Assembly: GCA_026874595.1 (NCBI GenBank)
Contig: CM049312.1
Coordinates: forward strand, 74,064,429 to 74,128,428
DNA length: 64,000 nt
From: Sipunculus nudus
Taxonomy: Eukaryota; Annelida; Sipuncula; Golfingiida; Sipunculidae
Direction of reading: 5' to 3'
Below the pieces are notes generated by a model. The model ran no database searches. It had not been told where the DNA came from and worked only from the letters and a program-made list of their open reading frames with translations. This document shows, piece by piece, positions 1 to 10,904 of this stretch (the first letter of the stretch is position 1; every line of letters starts with the position of its first letter). The position numbers and the translations under genes are program-made.

Positions 1-282
1 ATAAAACATTGTACAAATGAGTACGAACTTAAACGTCTATTCAGTATATATATATATATTAATGCGGATACAATTAATACGGGTGACCTCTTGTAATGAA
101 ATAAAGAAAAGTTGGTGTGGGTCGTTGTATTTATAAAGTTAACATAGCTATTTACACCAGTCGTTCTTTGCGCTTGTGTTTATAATAAAAACTTCCTTAC
201 TGTGATTCTATATTGGCGCTGGGCAAGTAGGCCCATGTCTGTATGTGTCTCAGTGATAAATTATGTAAAGAGCACTTTTTAA

Positions 283-690
283 ATATTTTTGTTGTTGTAA
301 CCACCACCATTTTTTATTGCTAGCTTATCTATAAGCATATTTACATCTGCAGGATCCCATTTCGGTTTCAGACCACGTGAATGGGCTGTATCACACGCTG
401 CCTCTAATTGTTTATCCTGGTGTTAAACAGGCCCGGTGACTACTGCACCTGCTGATCCTCGGTGTTTAATCGTCCCCACTGCTGAGTCATACCACCGAGG
501 ATCCCCCTGAAAGCGCACTCGTTTGTGAGTGAAACACGCCCGTTGAGCACGGCCTTCCCATTAAGCCTGCATAACGCTTAACCTGAATGGCGGCCGACCG
601 TGAAAAACCTCACCGCCTCGCCTGAGATTCGAACTCACGATCCCCCAGCTTTGTGTCCTGTGCCTTTCCCCTGAGCCACAGAAGACAGTA
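283..690 (-). mobile_element. tRNA-derived SINE with long body, family B, copy 1
   Basis: Read on the minus strand, the head has a pol III A box (TGGCTCAGGGG, plus positions about 667-678) and a B box (GAGTTCGAATC, about 626-638), so it is tRNA-derived. A body of about 300 bases follows. The body matches the plus-strand copy at 42813-43180 over its whole length: both share the blocks GCAGGCTTAAT, TGCTCAAC, AACACCAGGATAA or its close variant, CTGCAGATGTA and GGTGGTTAC in the same order. That pair shows a real dispersed family rather than a tRNA gene. This copy is CpG-rich and looks younger than its partner. No intact tRNA fold is claimed. Confidence 0.75.
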
Positions 691-839
691 TGGTCTGTGA
701 AGAGCACTTAGTATTTCGTAAGTCGTATATTCTTAACCTATGTACACATTCATCAGTTTATTCAACAATGGCGTCGACAATGCGCTCTTGGTGTACACAT
801 TAATCCGACAAAATTTAAACGGAGGCCACGACGAATTTG
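691..839. other. Unassigned spacer
   Basis: Short AT-rich interval between a SINE and a diverged duplication. I see no coding frame, hairpin or repeat in it. Confidence 0.5.
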
Positions 840-1870
840 TTTTGTTTACCAAGAAGGACCTCCAGGGCGAGGATATTTAGCCATATGGCCTTTGCCTGAC
901 ATTGAAGAAAAAAAGGGACACTGGATTCATCTTGTAAATCAAAGACGAAAACTGTAGATCAGTGGAATTGATTACTACACCTTGTGACGATTAAAGATGA
1001 TTAAGATAATATTAACGTGTATTTTGACAATAGTTCGAGCTGTGGATCAATTCTGTTACGTTTTAGCAGATTTTTTTGTTTTTTTGGGGGGCATCTCCTT
1101 TAACTGCCGTGTTTGGAAGGGATACACGTGCTTGGTGGTACAGGCGCCATGTTATGGGAGTGGTGCCCTACGGTTACGTCCGGCAACGGCAAATAATCGC
1201 TCAAAGACCGATGCGAAGAAATAGCCGGATAGTCTTTCATCACTGACGATGCCGCGCACGGCAATGTGTACACTACAATTATTTTCTTCCGACCGATTTT
1301 TTCGCCGTTGCCGGATTGTCGATGACGGAAAAACGCATGAATGTGAACATAGCATAAAGCTGTATAAATCTTACGTGTTTTGTTTGTCACGAAGGACCTC
1401 CGGGACGAAACTTTCCATATGGAAATTAAGGCTTTGCCTTATATTACCGCGCTAACATGATGAAAAAGAAAAAAAGGATACTGGTTCCATCTTGTTAATG
1501 AAATACGAAGACAGGAAAGAACGTATTTGAATTTATTTGATATACCTTATGAAGATTAAGAGTTATTTATAGATTATATTTTTATGAAGCTAGAGAGCAG
1601 TTCTTTAGATCGTTGTTACTTTCGACTTTTCTAGCAGATATTCTGGCTTTTCTGGACAGCTCAGAGTTGTTTATATCTATACAGTGCAGGGACAGGATGT
1701 CCATGCTTGGTGGTAGTGACGTCATCTATGCCGGGCAACGGCGAATAATCGTTATCAAGACCGATTAGGTTTACACATTACGGGAAAGTCTTTCCACATT
1801 GATAATGCCGTAACAGGTACACATCAATGCATTTTCACATAACCGACTTTTTTGCCGTTTTTGCGTTTTC
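840..1870. repeat. Diverged tandem duplication, two ~0.5-kb units
   Basis: Unit 1 runs about 840-1320 and unit 2 about 1385-1870. They share ordered blocks at an offset of about 540-575 bases: the AAGGACCTCC motif near 851 and 1391, CATATGG, an A-rich stretch followed by CATCTTGT, CTTGGTGGTA at 1131 and 1706, GGCAACGGC followed by AATAATCG near 1181 and 1733, and an ending of the type CCGACTTTTTTGCCGTT. Short open frames in both units are not conserved in frame, so this is a non-coding tandem duplication or two adjacent copies of one dispersed repeat. Confidence 0.65.
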
Positions 1871-1899
1871 GTTCTCAGATTTTACGTTGCCGTTGGTCT

Positions 1900-2150
1900 T
1901 CAACCGCGGGTTCCTACAGGAAAGTTTTTTTTTGGGTTGAGGATGTCCGGACCCCACCTCCACCACTCTTTCTCTTTATGCAACAACCTTTTTTTAAGGT
2001 TTAAATCCAATTTTTGCTCCCTGGACCCCTTGACCCCCTCCTTTCCAGACCAGGGTTCCTTTTTTGCGTTTCCTTTTAGTCTTCCTGGTTTGGACCCTCC
2101 CCTTTCCAAAATCCTGGAACCGCCCCTGTGGTTCAGCATGGTAGAAATTA
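1900..2150. repeat. Purine/pyrimidine-asymmetric repeat-like stretch
   Basis: The plus strand is strongly pyrimidine-rich (CCACCTCCACC, GACCCCTTGACCCCC and similar runs). The minus-strand translation is low complexity, with a GGSRILERGG-type peptide of the sort that appears in predicted proteins from repeats of many marine invertebrates. I regard it as a repeat fragment of unknown class, not a gene. No terminal repeats were found. Confidence 0.4.
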
Positions 2151-2609
2151 AATTTAGAATCTACACATTGAGACAACAAGCAGACAAACGTACAAACAGA
2201 CAGCTATTTTTCCTGTATCCACTCGTGGACTAATATACGAAATAATTCCAGGCAGTCTTCTACATATAATTTATATCAATCGAATTCTCCTAAAACAGAA
2301 CTGAAGGTAATGATAAATTCTCATAAATTCAAGGCCAAGAGGAAAAAAAGGTATATTTTTACTTTGCGTTCAAGTGAAATCTGAGCATTGTAAAAGCAGT
2401 CGTCATTTTACGACAGAAATCAACAATAAGGACCCTGGAACACATTGTCCATGAATGCCAGGGACGCAGTATAAGATTGGGTTGTCTCTAGATAACCATA
2501 ACGAAATAACGAAATGGAGACAAATTAGTTAAAAGCCGTTGAATACAGCTCAGAAGCAATATGTATATGCATTTAAAAAATCCCTCTTTGATTAGGCAAC
2601 TCGCCTCAA

Positions 2610-2631
2610 CCCCCCCCCCCCCCCCCCCCCC
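2610..2631. repeat. Poly-C homopolymer, 22 bases
   Basis: An uninterrupted run of C. The surrounding 2150-2920 is AT-rich with no other feature I can assign. It is one of seven G or C homopolymers of at least 14 bases in the window (2610, 11761, 12249, 25017, 29368, 44161, 46977). Confidence 0.95.
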
Positions 2632-2924
2632 AGACAACAAATACTTCATACCAGACATGAGAATGGATGAGGAAATAAAATTATTGGACTTATATTCTAT
2701 TACGCAAAATCGGGAGCGCTGCCTTTTTTCTTTGATTTCAAACGGCACATTTAGATTTTCCATATATAGGCAGATTTGGCATGGGCCGGGTTCACTGGCG
2801 TAGTTTCTGATAGATGACGCTGCGATAGACTCATCGCGAAATAATGCAGTATTCCTCAGGATTTATAGAAAACATATAACCACCCCTTTGGACACTTGAT
2901 AGGCATCGGCAGTTCAGTCCTTGG

Positions 2925-3165
2925 GAGCTGTGGTAAAACGCTTGGCTTCCCGCTGGCGACCCAGGTTCGATTCACGGCGTGGCTATGAGAGTGGATTGTA
3001 GTGGCCCGTCCAAGGTCGGTGGTTTTCTCTGGGTCTTCCGGTTTCCTCCACCCTTACCAACCATCGAACGCAAAATAACGAGCCATGGTGAGTACCTGTC
3101 ATTAGTTATTATAACTAGTACAATTGATTGTACAATCCTTGTAAAATAAAAAAAAGTTTATAATA
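2925..3165 (+). mobile_element. tRNA-derived SINE, family A, near full length
   Basis: The 5' head contains an A-box-like TGTGGTAAAACGCTTGG and a perfect-looking B box, GGTTCGATTC, near 2970. A body follows with the block GGTGGTTTTCTCTGGG and then CTTCCGGTTTCCTCC. The 3' end has GTACAATCCTTGTAAAATAAA and an A-rich tail. The whole 3' two-thirds is repeated at 13741-13890, including the CATCGAACGC and AGCCATGG landmarks, which proves dispersal. It is a pol III-type retroposon that would depend on a LINE for mobility; no LINE with a matching 3' tail is visible here. Confidence 0.8.
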
Positions 3166-3824
3166 GAGGGGCCTTAACAGCGCGAGATAAAAAAAAGTAA
3201 CGACGACATCAATGTGCAAAATATTTTTATAGTCATCAAGTGACTATTTCATAATCCAAAGGTGTTTATTTCCTCATCAAAAGGTGTTTATTTATTCGTC
3301 TGGAGGTGTTGATTACTTAATCAATTTTTGTTTACTTAGTCTCCAAAACATATTTTTCCTCTCCTTCAGTAGGTGCTAATATCGAGAAGTCAGGTAGCAG
3401 GCACAACAGATTGTCTGGCAGGTTGGAAGTGAGAGAAATATGGTTTATTAGAGCGAACAGATGTCGTGGATTTAGATACATTATATCATGTTTACGGAAC
3501 GAATGTATCCATCATTGAAATCAGAGGTAATAAATAAAATGGTGAGAGGTACATTTAAACGGCATTGCAAGGCAGGTATTTCGTATTTTATTCATTGTTG
3601 TGTGACACTACAACTTTTTTTCGATATAACAGACCAAAAATGCCGGTTGTAATATTATACTCTCCTCCTACAGAGGTAATACATTGCAGTCGTCCCAGAC
3701 ATCGTTTCGTGTAAACGCTGCATGCTATGGCAAGTTTCTCTGGGCAGGAACACCAGGGTGTGCACAGTGCACAGAATTGTAACCAGACCACTGATTGAAA
3801 GTGTGGTGTTGCAATGTGCATCAA
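3166..3824. other. AT-rich spacer, nothing assigned
   Basis: Mixed AT-rich sequence with a few short repeats of the phrase GGTGTTTATTT near 3260-3295. No coding frame with support and no terminal repeats found. Confidence 0.5.
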
Positions 3825-3963
3825 GTCCAAATTTTAAACATGCGACACCCGCTCTCATTGGTCTGATAACACCTTGGCACAGGGCCAAGAATCAGACAAA
3901 CGAGAACTTGTGTCCCGGTGTAATCAAACCAACGAGAGCGGGTGTTGCTTGTTTAAACTTTGG
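3825..3963. repeat. Imperfect inverted repeat (hairpin/MITE-like), ~47-bp arms
   Basis: The left arm, 3827-3873, contains CAACACCCGCTCTC-like sequence as GCGACACCCGCTCTCATTGG. The right arm, 3917-3963, is its imperfect reverse complement, with CCAACGAGAGCGGGTGTTGC. About 43 bases separate the arms, so the stretch can fold into a long hairpin. A more decayed relative appears near 51636-51752, sharing GGCACAGGGCCAGA and CAGACAAATGAGA. This suggests a small non-autonomous DNA element. Target duplications were not resolved. Confidence 0.6.
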
Positions 3964-5479
3964 AGCGTAGTATAATGTCATAATACATGTACTTAGAGAA
4001 ATTGTTGAGAGAACTTGGCTGGGAAACACTTAAAGAAAGGACACAATTGTCAAAAGTATTTTACCATATAAGATTGTGTCCAAGTCCAAATTATCTATCC
4101 ATACAAAAATATAAAAAACTATAGCGGAAGGAATTGTCATTAACTTTAAGGAATCATAGGAATTATCTATATTACCAATTGCAAATACTGAAAGATACAT
4201 ATAAGCGAATTTTCCTCCAGTTTTAACGGCCGGAATTAGCTTCCATAAAACCACCTAAAACGCTGTATGCCTCGAAAGAAATATGTGCTTCTCTTATCCA
4301 AACAACAGTTACGAAGCCTCCATCAAACTGCATCAATGCCACGCGAGATCGACATTAAAATATTTTGCACTGCAGATTGCGCTTGGGTGCAAATGGTCCC
4401 AAAAACAGCACTAAATGCTTGTGTGCTCACGAAAATTAAGACTGTTGTTATTTCATTTATTTGAATGCCCGAAATATTCTGAACCCAGGCTGAGGTTATT
4501 AAAACTTATATCTAAATCTAACCATAAAAAGTCATTTCAGAATGTACATAAAACGAACATCTCAACTAAACTGCTGGGTTAAAATGTTTAAGACATAAAC
4601 TTTGAAACAAATTGTGCCAAACAGGTTCGGTTATTTATCCGAACATCTATAAGTTTTCAGTCTAATATGGAAGCATTATTTTAGCGAAGAGTAATGAAAA
4701 CATTAGTGTTCAACAGAAAACATTTGTGTTCAATAGAAATATAACCAGATTCTGAATGTAATAATTTTTTTGTATTTATAGCTGATAATCATAAATAGCG
4801 TTGTCCTGTGTGTACTGTTATATACATGTGTGTGTGTCACATATAATTGTGAATGTAAACATGCTTTTTTTAATCAATGTAAACTGCAGTCTGGGGCATC
4901 ATAATCTATATAAAGAGGGGCTTGGGAAAGTGACTAGGATTCTTAAAATGGTTTGAAACTTGTCGAGAATAAATTTTTAAGTGTACTTATTTCAAACGAC
5001 ATTTTTAAAGATGTGCATGTTTGCTTTGGAGGAACTAGAACAACCCAGAAACACAGGAAAGACCTTCAAAGGTGACAGACGTCGGAACATCTCCAACGGT
5101 GAAGAGACCGCAGTGTCATATTATATTCTTACCCTCCTTAAGCTTCAACATTTGTACCTAACTGGCATCTGTTACAAAATCTGGTCTGACAAGTCACTTT
5201 TCTTGCGTCAATGTCTCTTGATTCTCATCATGTAACTGTTAGTTAAGCCCCCTTCTTATATCCATATTTGGATAAAATAAATATTTGAGGGTAGACCTAC
5301 TTAGGTTCACCTAAGTGCAAAACCATGGATCAACAAAACTTGTTTTCCTTCTGCCATTTTCTGTTTGTCCTGAATCTCCTGTATTCCTGCTTCTTAAAAG
5401 CTGAAATGTGGGCACAACATTAGAATGAGATCACAGGTATGCATCTAATATTTATTTTTGCCCTTGACCTTATTCCCAA
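3964..5479. other. AT-rich spacer, nothing assigned
   Basis: About 1.5 kb of AT-rich sequence. Open frames are short and lack recognisable domains, and I found no repeats with defined ends. Confidence 0.5.
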
Positions 5480-5615
5480 TACATTTTTATGTATTTTCCC
5501 CATTTACTTTTCTGAGACCGTTTCCTTTTTTCTTATCATGCACGATGTACGGGACAAGTTGTTTTCTTCTTTCATGTGGATATTTTGTGGTCAGATTTGC
5601 TGCGTACATACTCAA

Positions 5616-5666
<51 letters not shown>

Positions 5667-6275
5667 TATATTCTCTCTCTCTCTCCTCATTTGCAGTATC
5701 CCAGCACACGGACTATCTCTATTTATCCCCGTAAGGAACAAGTGTTTTTCTTCATTCACGTTACCTTGGATCTGTGTGCGAATAAACAAAATCTATTTAT
5801 CATTGTTTCTCTTTATCGTAACACGAAGGAAAAGTAACCTGAAGAAGAAACGCAAAAGCACCACCAGTTGGAAGCGTGAAAAACCGTGATTTGTACGGTA
5901 CGCAGTACTGCTACCAGGAGGCGTGCGTACTTTGTTTTTTGTTTTCGTTATTGATTGCGCCCGATGAGTATAAGCAAACGGCCTTATGGAACGATATATT
6001 GCATGGGAGATGTGATATTTTAAAGAGAATATACTACACGTTATGTATATTTGACAGATACCTTGTGTGTGAACAGATCTCTTTAACCAGGGACTGCACT
6101 TATGTTTTATGATTGTGCCTCTGTCGTACAATGCAACTGTTATCCATGTTCGATTTTTATGTATTTTCCCCATTTCCTTTGCTTACACCATTTTCATATT
6201 TTTTATCATGCACAATGGACGGGTCAAGTAGTTTACTGCCTTCATGGGCCTATTTAACAGATCTTCTGGCATGAC
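5480..6275. repeat. Direct repeat pair, ~125 bp, ~0.67 kb apart
   Basis: The segment 5480-5610 (ATTTTTATGTATTTTCCCC, then TTATCATGCACGATG, GGACAAGT, TTCATG) recurs in order and orientation at 6148-6272 (same opening, TTATCATGCACAATGG, GGGTCAAGTAG, TTCATGGG). The second copy opens with a 20-mer that also occurs at 14926-14945. The interval between the copies holds a compound microsatellite and no supported gene. These are probably fragments of one dispersed repeat. Confidence 0.6.
5617..5686. repeat. Compound microsatellite (TA)n(CT)n
   Basis: About 25 TA units, with one interruption, followed by a short (CT)n. Open frames crossing it encode Tyr-Ile repeats and are artefacts. Confidence 0.95.
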
Positions 6276-6366
6276 CAAATAGTTTCCATATACGTGTATT
6301 CTAGAGAATCGAAAGCTTTTTCGAAGTCAATAGGTACCATATTTTCTTCCTCTACTATACAGTATA

Positions 6367-6711
6367 AGCTGCGTTTAGCGGGCGCGTGGTATGCGGTATG
6401 CGAACAAGATTTTTTTTCGTTCTAGTTATTTTATCATAAAGTGTTTACCGAGCCCGCGGTATGCGGCATGAGACACGCTGTAAAATGGAATTCTCAGGGG
6501 AGAATTGGTTCCGCATACCGCGCGAGCTCATGGGCTCTGCTTACCATATACATGAACTACAGATGGAGCGCGGAGCCCATCACTGGGCCCATATCGCAGT
6601 GTTTTACCGCCCGCCAAGTAAATGCCCCATGAGATTTTATATCGCATTCTGCATACCGCGTTCCGCTGCCGCACTCCGTATTTCGCATTCCGAGCGCCCG
6701 TTAAAGGCAGC
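6367..6711. mobile_element. MITE-like element with ~20-bp terminal inverted repeats
   Basis: The left end near 6368 reads GCTGCGTTTAGCGGGCGC. The right end near 6693-6711 is the inverted form, GCGCCCGTTAAAGGCAGC. Inside the ends, subterminal motifs of the type GGTATGCGG occur twice on the left and as CATACCGCG on the right, so the whole element is quasi-palindromic. GC content is much higher than in the flanks, which marks it as a discrete insertion. Flanking TAA and TTA would fit a 3-bp target site, but the two sides are not identical, so I leave the superfamily open. Confidence 0.6.
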
Positions 6712-7003
6712 CTTAGCTTTCTTCAACGTATTGGCTTTTGAGATTTGTATGTATAATTTCGGGGATTTCTTCATATTCCATATTCTTCCAGCAATACATT
6801 TGGAAAATTAGATTATAATCATGGTTAATGGAAGAAAATTATTTATTTCATATTTAGAAATACTTTCTTTGGATTTTATTCGGGGTGGATGTCATTTTTG
6901 TGTTCTTGATAACTGAGTCACCACCCTTCCTTTCGGTCTGAGATGACACATGAGTGACCTTTCATGTTAGTATTCTAAAAAAAATCAATTTTCGCGACCT
7001 CAA

Positions 7004-7103
7004 GCAGGCCTCGGTGACTCGGACCATGGCAGGAAGGCTTGAGTCCGTTTCATTTGCCTTCCGAGGCCATGACCGAGACTGGCAGACTGAGGCTTGCGGA
7101 ACC
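7004..7103. repeat. Imperfect hairpin, ~40-bp arms
   Basis: The left arm holds ACTCGGACCATGGCAGGAAGG. The right arm holds CCTTCCGAGGCCATGACCGAG. They pair imperfectly around a short loop near 7048-7056. The flanking 6712-7003 and 7104-7650 are AT-rich and show nothing else that I can assign. Confidence 0.5.
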
Positions 7104-7653
7104 CGGCCTCGAGACCTCCTACACTGCAGCAAACAACCATTGGTTTTCTTTGGTACCCGGCTTATAAGGATGCATTTGTATTCATAAATTCAGTAGGTCA
7201 CATTTTCTATACTGTGCTGTTCATATGTTCCTCTTTTTCTCAGCTTCCGTCTCAGTGGCACCCTCTACCGGCGACGATCAACACCAATATATGCATTTCA
7301 AGGGGCATGTTAGTTATATCAAATGGAAAAAAAGGAATATTCTACCTGATCTTTCAGGGAAAGGTTATCATTTGCTTTTATTTAGTTTCACTTGATAATT
7401 CAAAGAACACTGGTTAAACGGATCTGAATACAGCAGACTACGGCAGAAGAGTTTTGTTATCCCTAGGTATACTTGTGCTTTGGGATGGTCTAACTCACTA
7501 CGGCACAAGCTATCCCCCCTTTTTTACAATGACTAGCATTTACATTCCAATTTGTATTAACAAAGCATGAGATGAACTAAAGTAAATCGCCAACAAGAAA
7601 ATTGCCACGGTATATAATGATCTCCCTATAGTATTAATGACTCTGAGTGGATC

Positions 7654-7689
<36 letters not shown>

Positions 7690-7690
7690 A
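7654..7690. repeat. Compound microsatellite (TA)n(TG)n
   Basis: A run of TA passes directly into about 11 TG units, just upstream of the LINE remnant. Confidence 0.95.
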
Positions 7691-7754
7691 ATGTTTATGA
7701 AAAAAATATACTCTGACGATAATATTGATAAAAACAAAACACGGAGTTTTAAAA

Positions 7755-8312
7755 AGATGTAAAAATTGACCGAATATTATCAGAACTTGAAAAAGAATCG
7801 TTTGAGGGTATAATTACAGACCGGGAATGTCCAAATAGTATTAAAAACTTGAGGGAGAACAAAAGTCCCGACCTAGATGGCCTGAACCAAGAATTTCATA
7901 AATCATTTTGGCCGTATATGAAATATTACTATTTAGGCATATGATAAACGAAGTGTACAGCTGACTCTGTGGTAAAATTGGGTATACTATCAGACAGGCT
8001 GTGATAACGCTTGTTTTTAAAAAAGGGAAGTCGGGTAGATTGGTTATTTATCGCCCAATCAGCATTACAAACTCTGATTATGAAATATAAGCTTTCATAC
8101 ATGCGAAAAGACTTCATAATATTATAAATGAAATTGTTTTTAGGAGAAACAACCTATATAAAAGGACGCTACATTGGAACAAATATAAGAAATGTATAAG
8201 ATTATATTTTTGTGAGAAAGTAAATAAAAAAAGGACTGATCTGCAGGTTATATCGATTTTTCAAAAGTTTTTGATAGTTTAAATATTGATTTCCAACTAA
8301 AATATCAACGTG

Positions 8313-8369
<57 letters not shown>

Positions 8370-9400
8370 AATCTTTGCAACTCTTTCATTAAATGGGTTA
8401 AAATACTGAAAAGTATGTCCGATTTCTGCATTACTATTTATTATAGCCACGGAAATCTTAGCTCGTAATATTATGCATACAAGATTCTAATATTTTAAGT
8501 ATTGCCTTATAACTATAATAAAGAGAAATGCTCTCCCATACTTCGGTATACGGATGACACAGCGTTGTTATTGAATGACCTGGTCAAAACACTTTCTTCC
8601 ACTCATTCCATTGATTTACATTTTTGATATGTTATCTGGGGGTATCTTTGGATAACTTTGCAGAAAGGTTTGTTTCTATTGCAATAAGTTTGGTCCTTTT
8701 TAGCGCTATTTTGACTAGCCTGATAGTTTCTTGAAACATGCGTTAAAGCAAGTAAATACATTAGCTAAAGTACCCGGACTGAAGAAAACAGAAGGTATCA
8801 TACCTGAACAGCTAAAAAATTGTGATGATATCACAGAGAAACTTGAAATTAAATTTTCTGACGAACTTATTAAATATCTTGGAATTCATATCTCTCATGG
8901 TATAAAATGTTTTACAAACTATCACTGGGATAAAAAAAATTGAATCTGTAGAAAGAACGCTGTGTTCTTGGAAACAACGAAATTTATCTAAAAGGAATAA
9001 TTATTTTATTAAAATCATTTGGATTATCTGCTTTATAGCAATGTCACTTTTAGTTACGACTCTACCTTTGAGTATTATAACCTAAAAAAAAGGGATATCT
9101 GTTCTTTGGCTTTACATGAAAATCAACCGAACGTATCCAGAGAATACATTAATTGCTATTTATATTGGAAGATGGTGGTCTGCGCATGGTCGACTTAGAA
9201 TTGTATGAAAGAGCGTTAAAAATAGTTTGGGTGCAAAATTATTTGATAAAACCGGTCAAATAAAACCAAAATATTAATCATGTGTGCAAAAACATGCAAC
9301 TACTGCTTCATGGTAATTTTGAACATGGCTGTGTACCAGAACTGAACGAATTACCAGTATTCTATACAGAGGTATATTCTATATATAACAAGTCAATGTC
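7755..9400 (+). pseudogene. Decayed non-LTR retrotransposon (L1/Tx1-like) reverse transcriptase
   Basis: Short open segments in shifting frames give the blocks of a LINE reverse transcriptase in the right order. Around 7840-7915 the frame reads RENKSPDLDGLNQEFHKSFW, the fingers motif of L1-like enzymes. Near 8000-8090 comes QAVITLVFKKG followed by YRPISITNSDYEI. Near 8160 is IKGRYIGTNIRN. Near 8246-8300 is YIDFSKVFDS (motif A). At 8547-8558 is YTDD (motif C, usually YADD), followed by TALLLND. Then come KYLGIHISHG near 8870, SWKQRNLSKRNNYFIK near 8970 and DGGLRMVDLELYERALKIVW at 9171-9230. Stops, frameshifts and a (TG)n insertion between motifs A and C show it is dead. No endonuclease domain is visible upstream, so it is 5'-truncated, as is usual for such copies. 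L1/Tx1 affinity is inferred from the block wording. Confidence 0.85.
8311..8366. repeat. (TG)n microsatellite inside the LINE remnant
   Basis: About 24 TG units preceded by a short TA run. It lies between reverse-transcriptase motifs A and C, so it expanded after the element lost function. Confidence 0.95.
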
Positions 9401-10410
9401 AATAAAAAATCTTATATCCGATATGTGAGCAATAACTAATTGTGTAATGTCAAAGAGGATGTCGTACACATGCTCTTTTTATATGTAATTTGAACAAAAT
9501 ATACATTTAGAGAAAATTTGAAACCTGTTTTAAATGTAAACTGAGTTGGAAGATATTTGTTGTTGGATACCCTACTAAAAATCACTTCTTTCACTATATT
9601 GAAGAGAGTATACTTTTTTTGTGTGTGGACACTGTACAAGTTCAAAATTAAGTGTAAAATGAAAGATTCCAATCCTTTTATAGAGGGTTGATTGGTATAT
9701 TAAAATTTGATCTAAAGATTTATTTAAATACATGGCCTGTGAAAAAGAATAAAATAAAACATGCAAAATTAGGCCAGCTACTTAATATATTGTAAAGATG
9801 ATATATTCTGATAAATAGGTAGTATATTTTGAATATATTGTCACTATAAGTATATTTTTATATATCAATCCAGTACCCACTTCCTTTACCTGCCGGGGGG
9901 TGAGTGGAATATGGAAATGGCAGAATGGACATGAATAATCCATTAAAAAAGACTGAAATAAGAGGCAAAATATATGAGCATGCTTTCTCAACTCTACTAT
10001 CGACTCGCCAATTAAAATTAAAAAAAAAACATGTATGTGTAGAGATACTTCAAATTCTTTAAATTATAATACACACTTGGCGAATGGGGTGAAGGTCTGA
10101 AATTGAAAATCTTGTATGGAAACACAGCAGAAGACATAATAAGCAGACTTTCAGTTATCAACAAATATTTGTTTCCAAATAAATATAGTTTTATGAATCC
10201 TGATATGTTATTTACTGTTGGATTCATCAATGCCTGAAAAACAGGCAATTTTTATTGCAATAGTTTAGGCCTACTTCAGACTCCGTGTCTTACTTTCAGA
10301 CCGGTACAGATAAAAAAAAAGAACATTTGGTCGAAAAGTATTTTCAAAATCGCTAATTGATAACATTTTGTGTCAAGCATAGGGGATAAGTTATTGTAAT
10401 CGTAAGTATT
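9401..10410. other. AT-rich region, possibly LINE 3' part
   Basis: After the phrase ELPVFYTEV (near 9338-9364), which fits the LINE C-terminal region, alignment is lost. A 53-codon open stretch at 10076-10236 on the plus strand could be more of the element but matches nothing I can name. No other feature seen. Confidence 0.35.
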
Positions 10411-10564
10411 AGTTATAGCCCAATGAAATGTCACGGTAATGCGAGCCATGAGGTTTGCGAGGCTTGTGTCACATGGCTAGCGAGCCGTTTAGGCGAGCCT
10501 GCCATGATTGACACAAGACAAGCAAATCTCATGGCTTGCTTTACATTTCATTTGGGCTATAACT
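10411..10564. mobile_element. Palindromic MITE, ~65-bp inverted arms
   Basis: The left arm starts AGTTATAGCCCAATGAAATG. The right arm ends CATTTCATTTGGGCTATAACT-like, its reverse complement with a few mismatches; internal blocks such as GAGCCATGAGGTTTGC and GCAAATCTCATGGCTTGC also pair. About 23 bases form the loop. The element is 154 bases and almost entirely stem, the form of a fold-back non-autonomous DNA transposon. No clear target duplication was resolved. Confidence 0.75.
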
Positions 10565-10904
10565 GATTTGTCCCACATGCCCCGCTTCTTGGTCGAAGGT
10601 CACGCGTGTCATTTTTTTGGGCTACGCACCAGTTCTTTGCCATATTTGGAAAGTCGCCATGCAACAACACTTGCATGGTCACTTTTCATAACCCTGTGAT
10701 GCAAGCAGATTTAAACGTACAGTTAGAACAAAGGAAAATACACCGCATGTGGGACAACAACCAGTTGCTTTTACAGCTACAGGCAATACACCCCGTTCAC
10801 AAAACGTGAACGTCTGATCTTCAGAATTACACCTGGATCGCCGCAAGTGCGATAGTGCTGCCATCTGCCGCAGAAAAATGAAATGATATTAGACCTGGTG
10901 GACT

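Noticed and set aside
592-690. Possible tRNA gene on the minus strand
   Set aside because: A and B boxes are present, but the body continues into a dispersed repeat shared with 42813-43180, so it is a SINE.
5458-5889. 143-codon frame with Tyr-Ile repeats
   Set aside because: Created by translating a (TA)n microsatellite.
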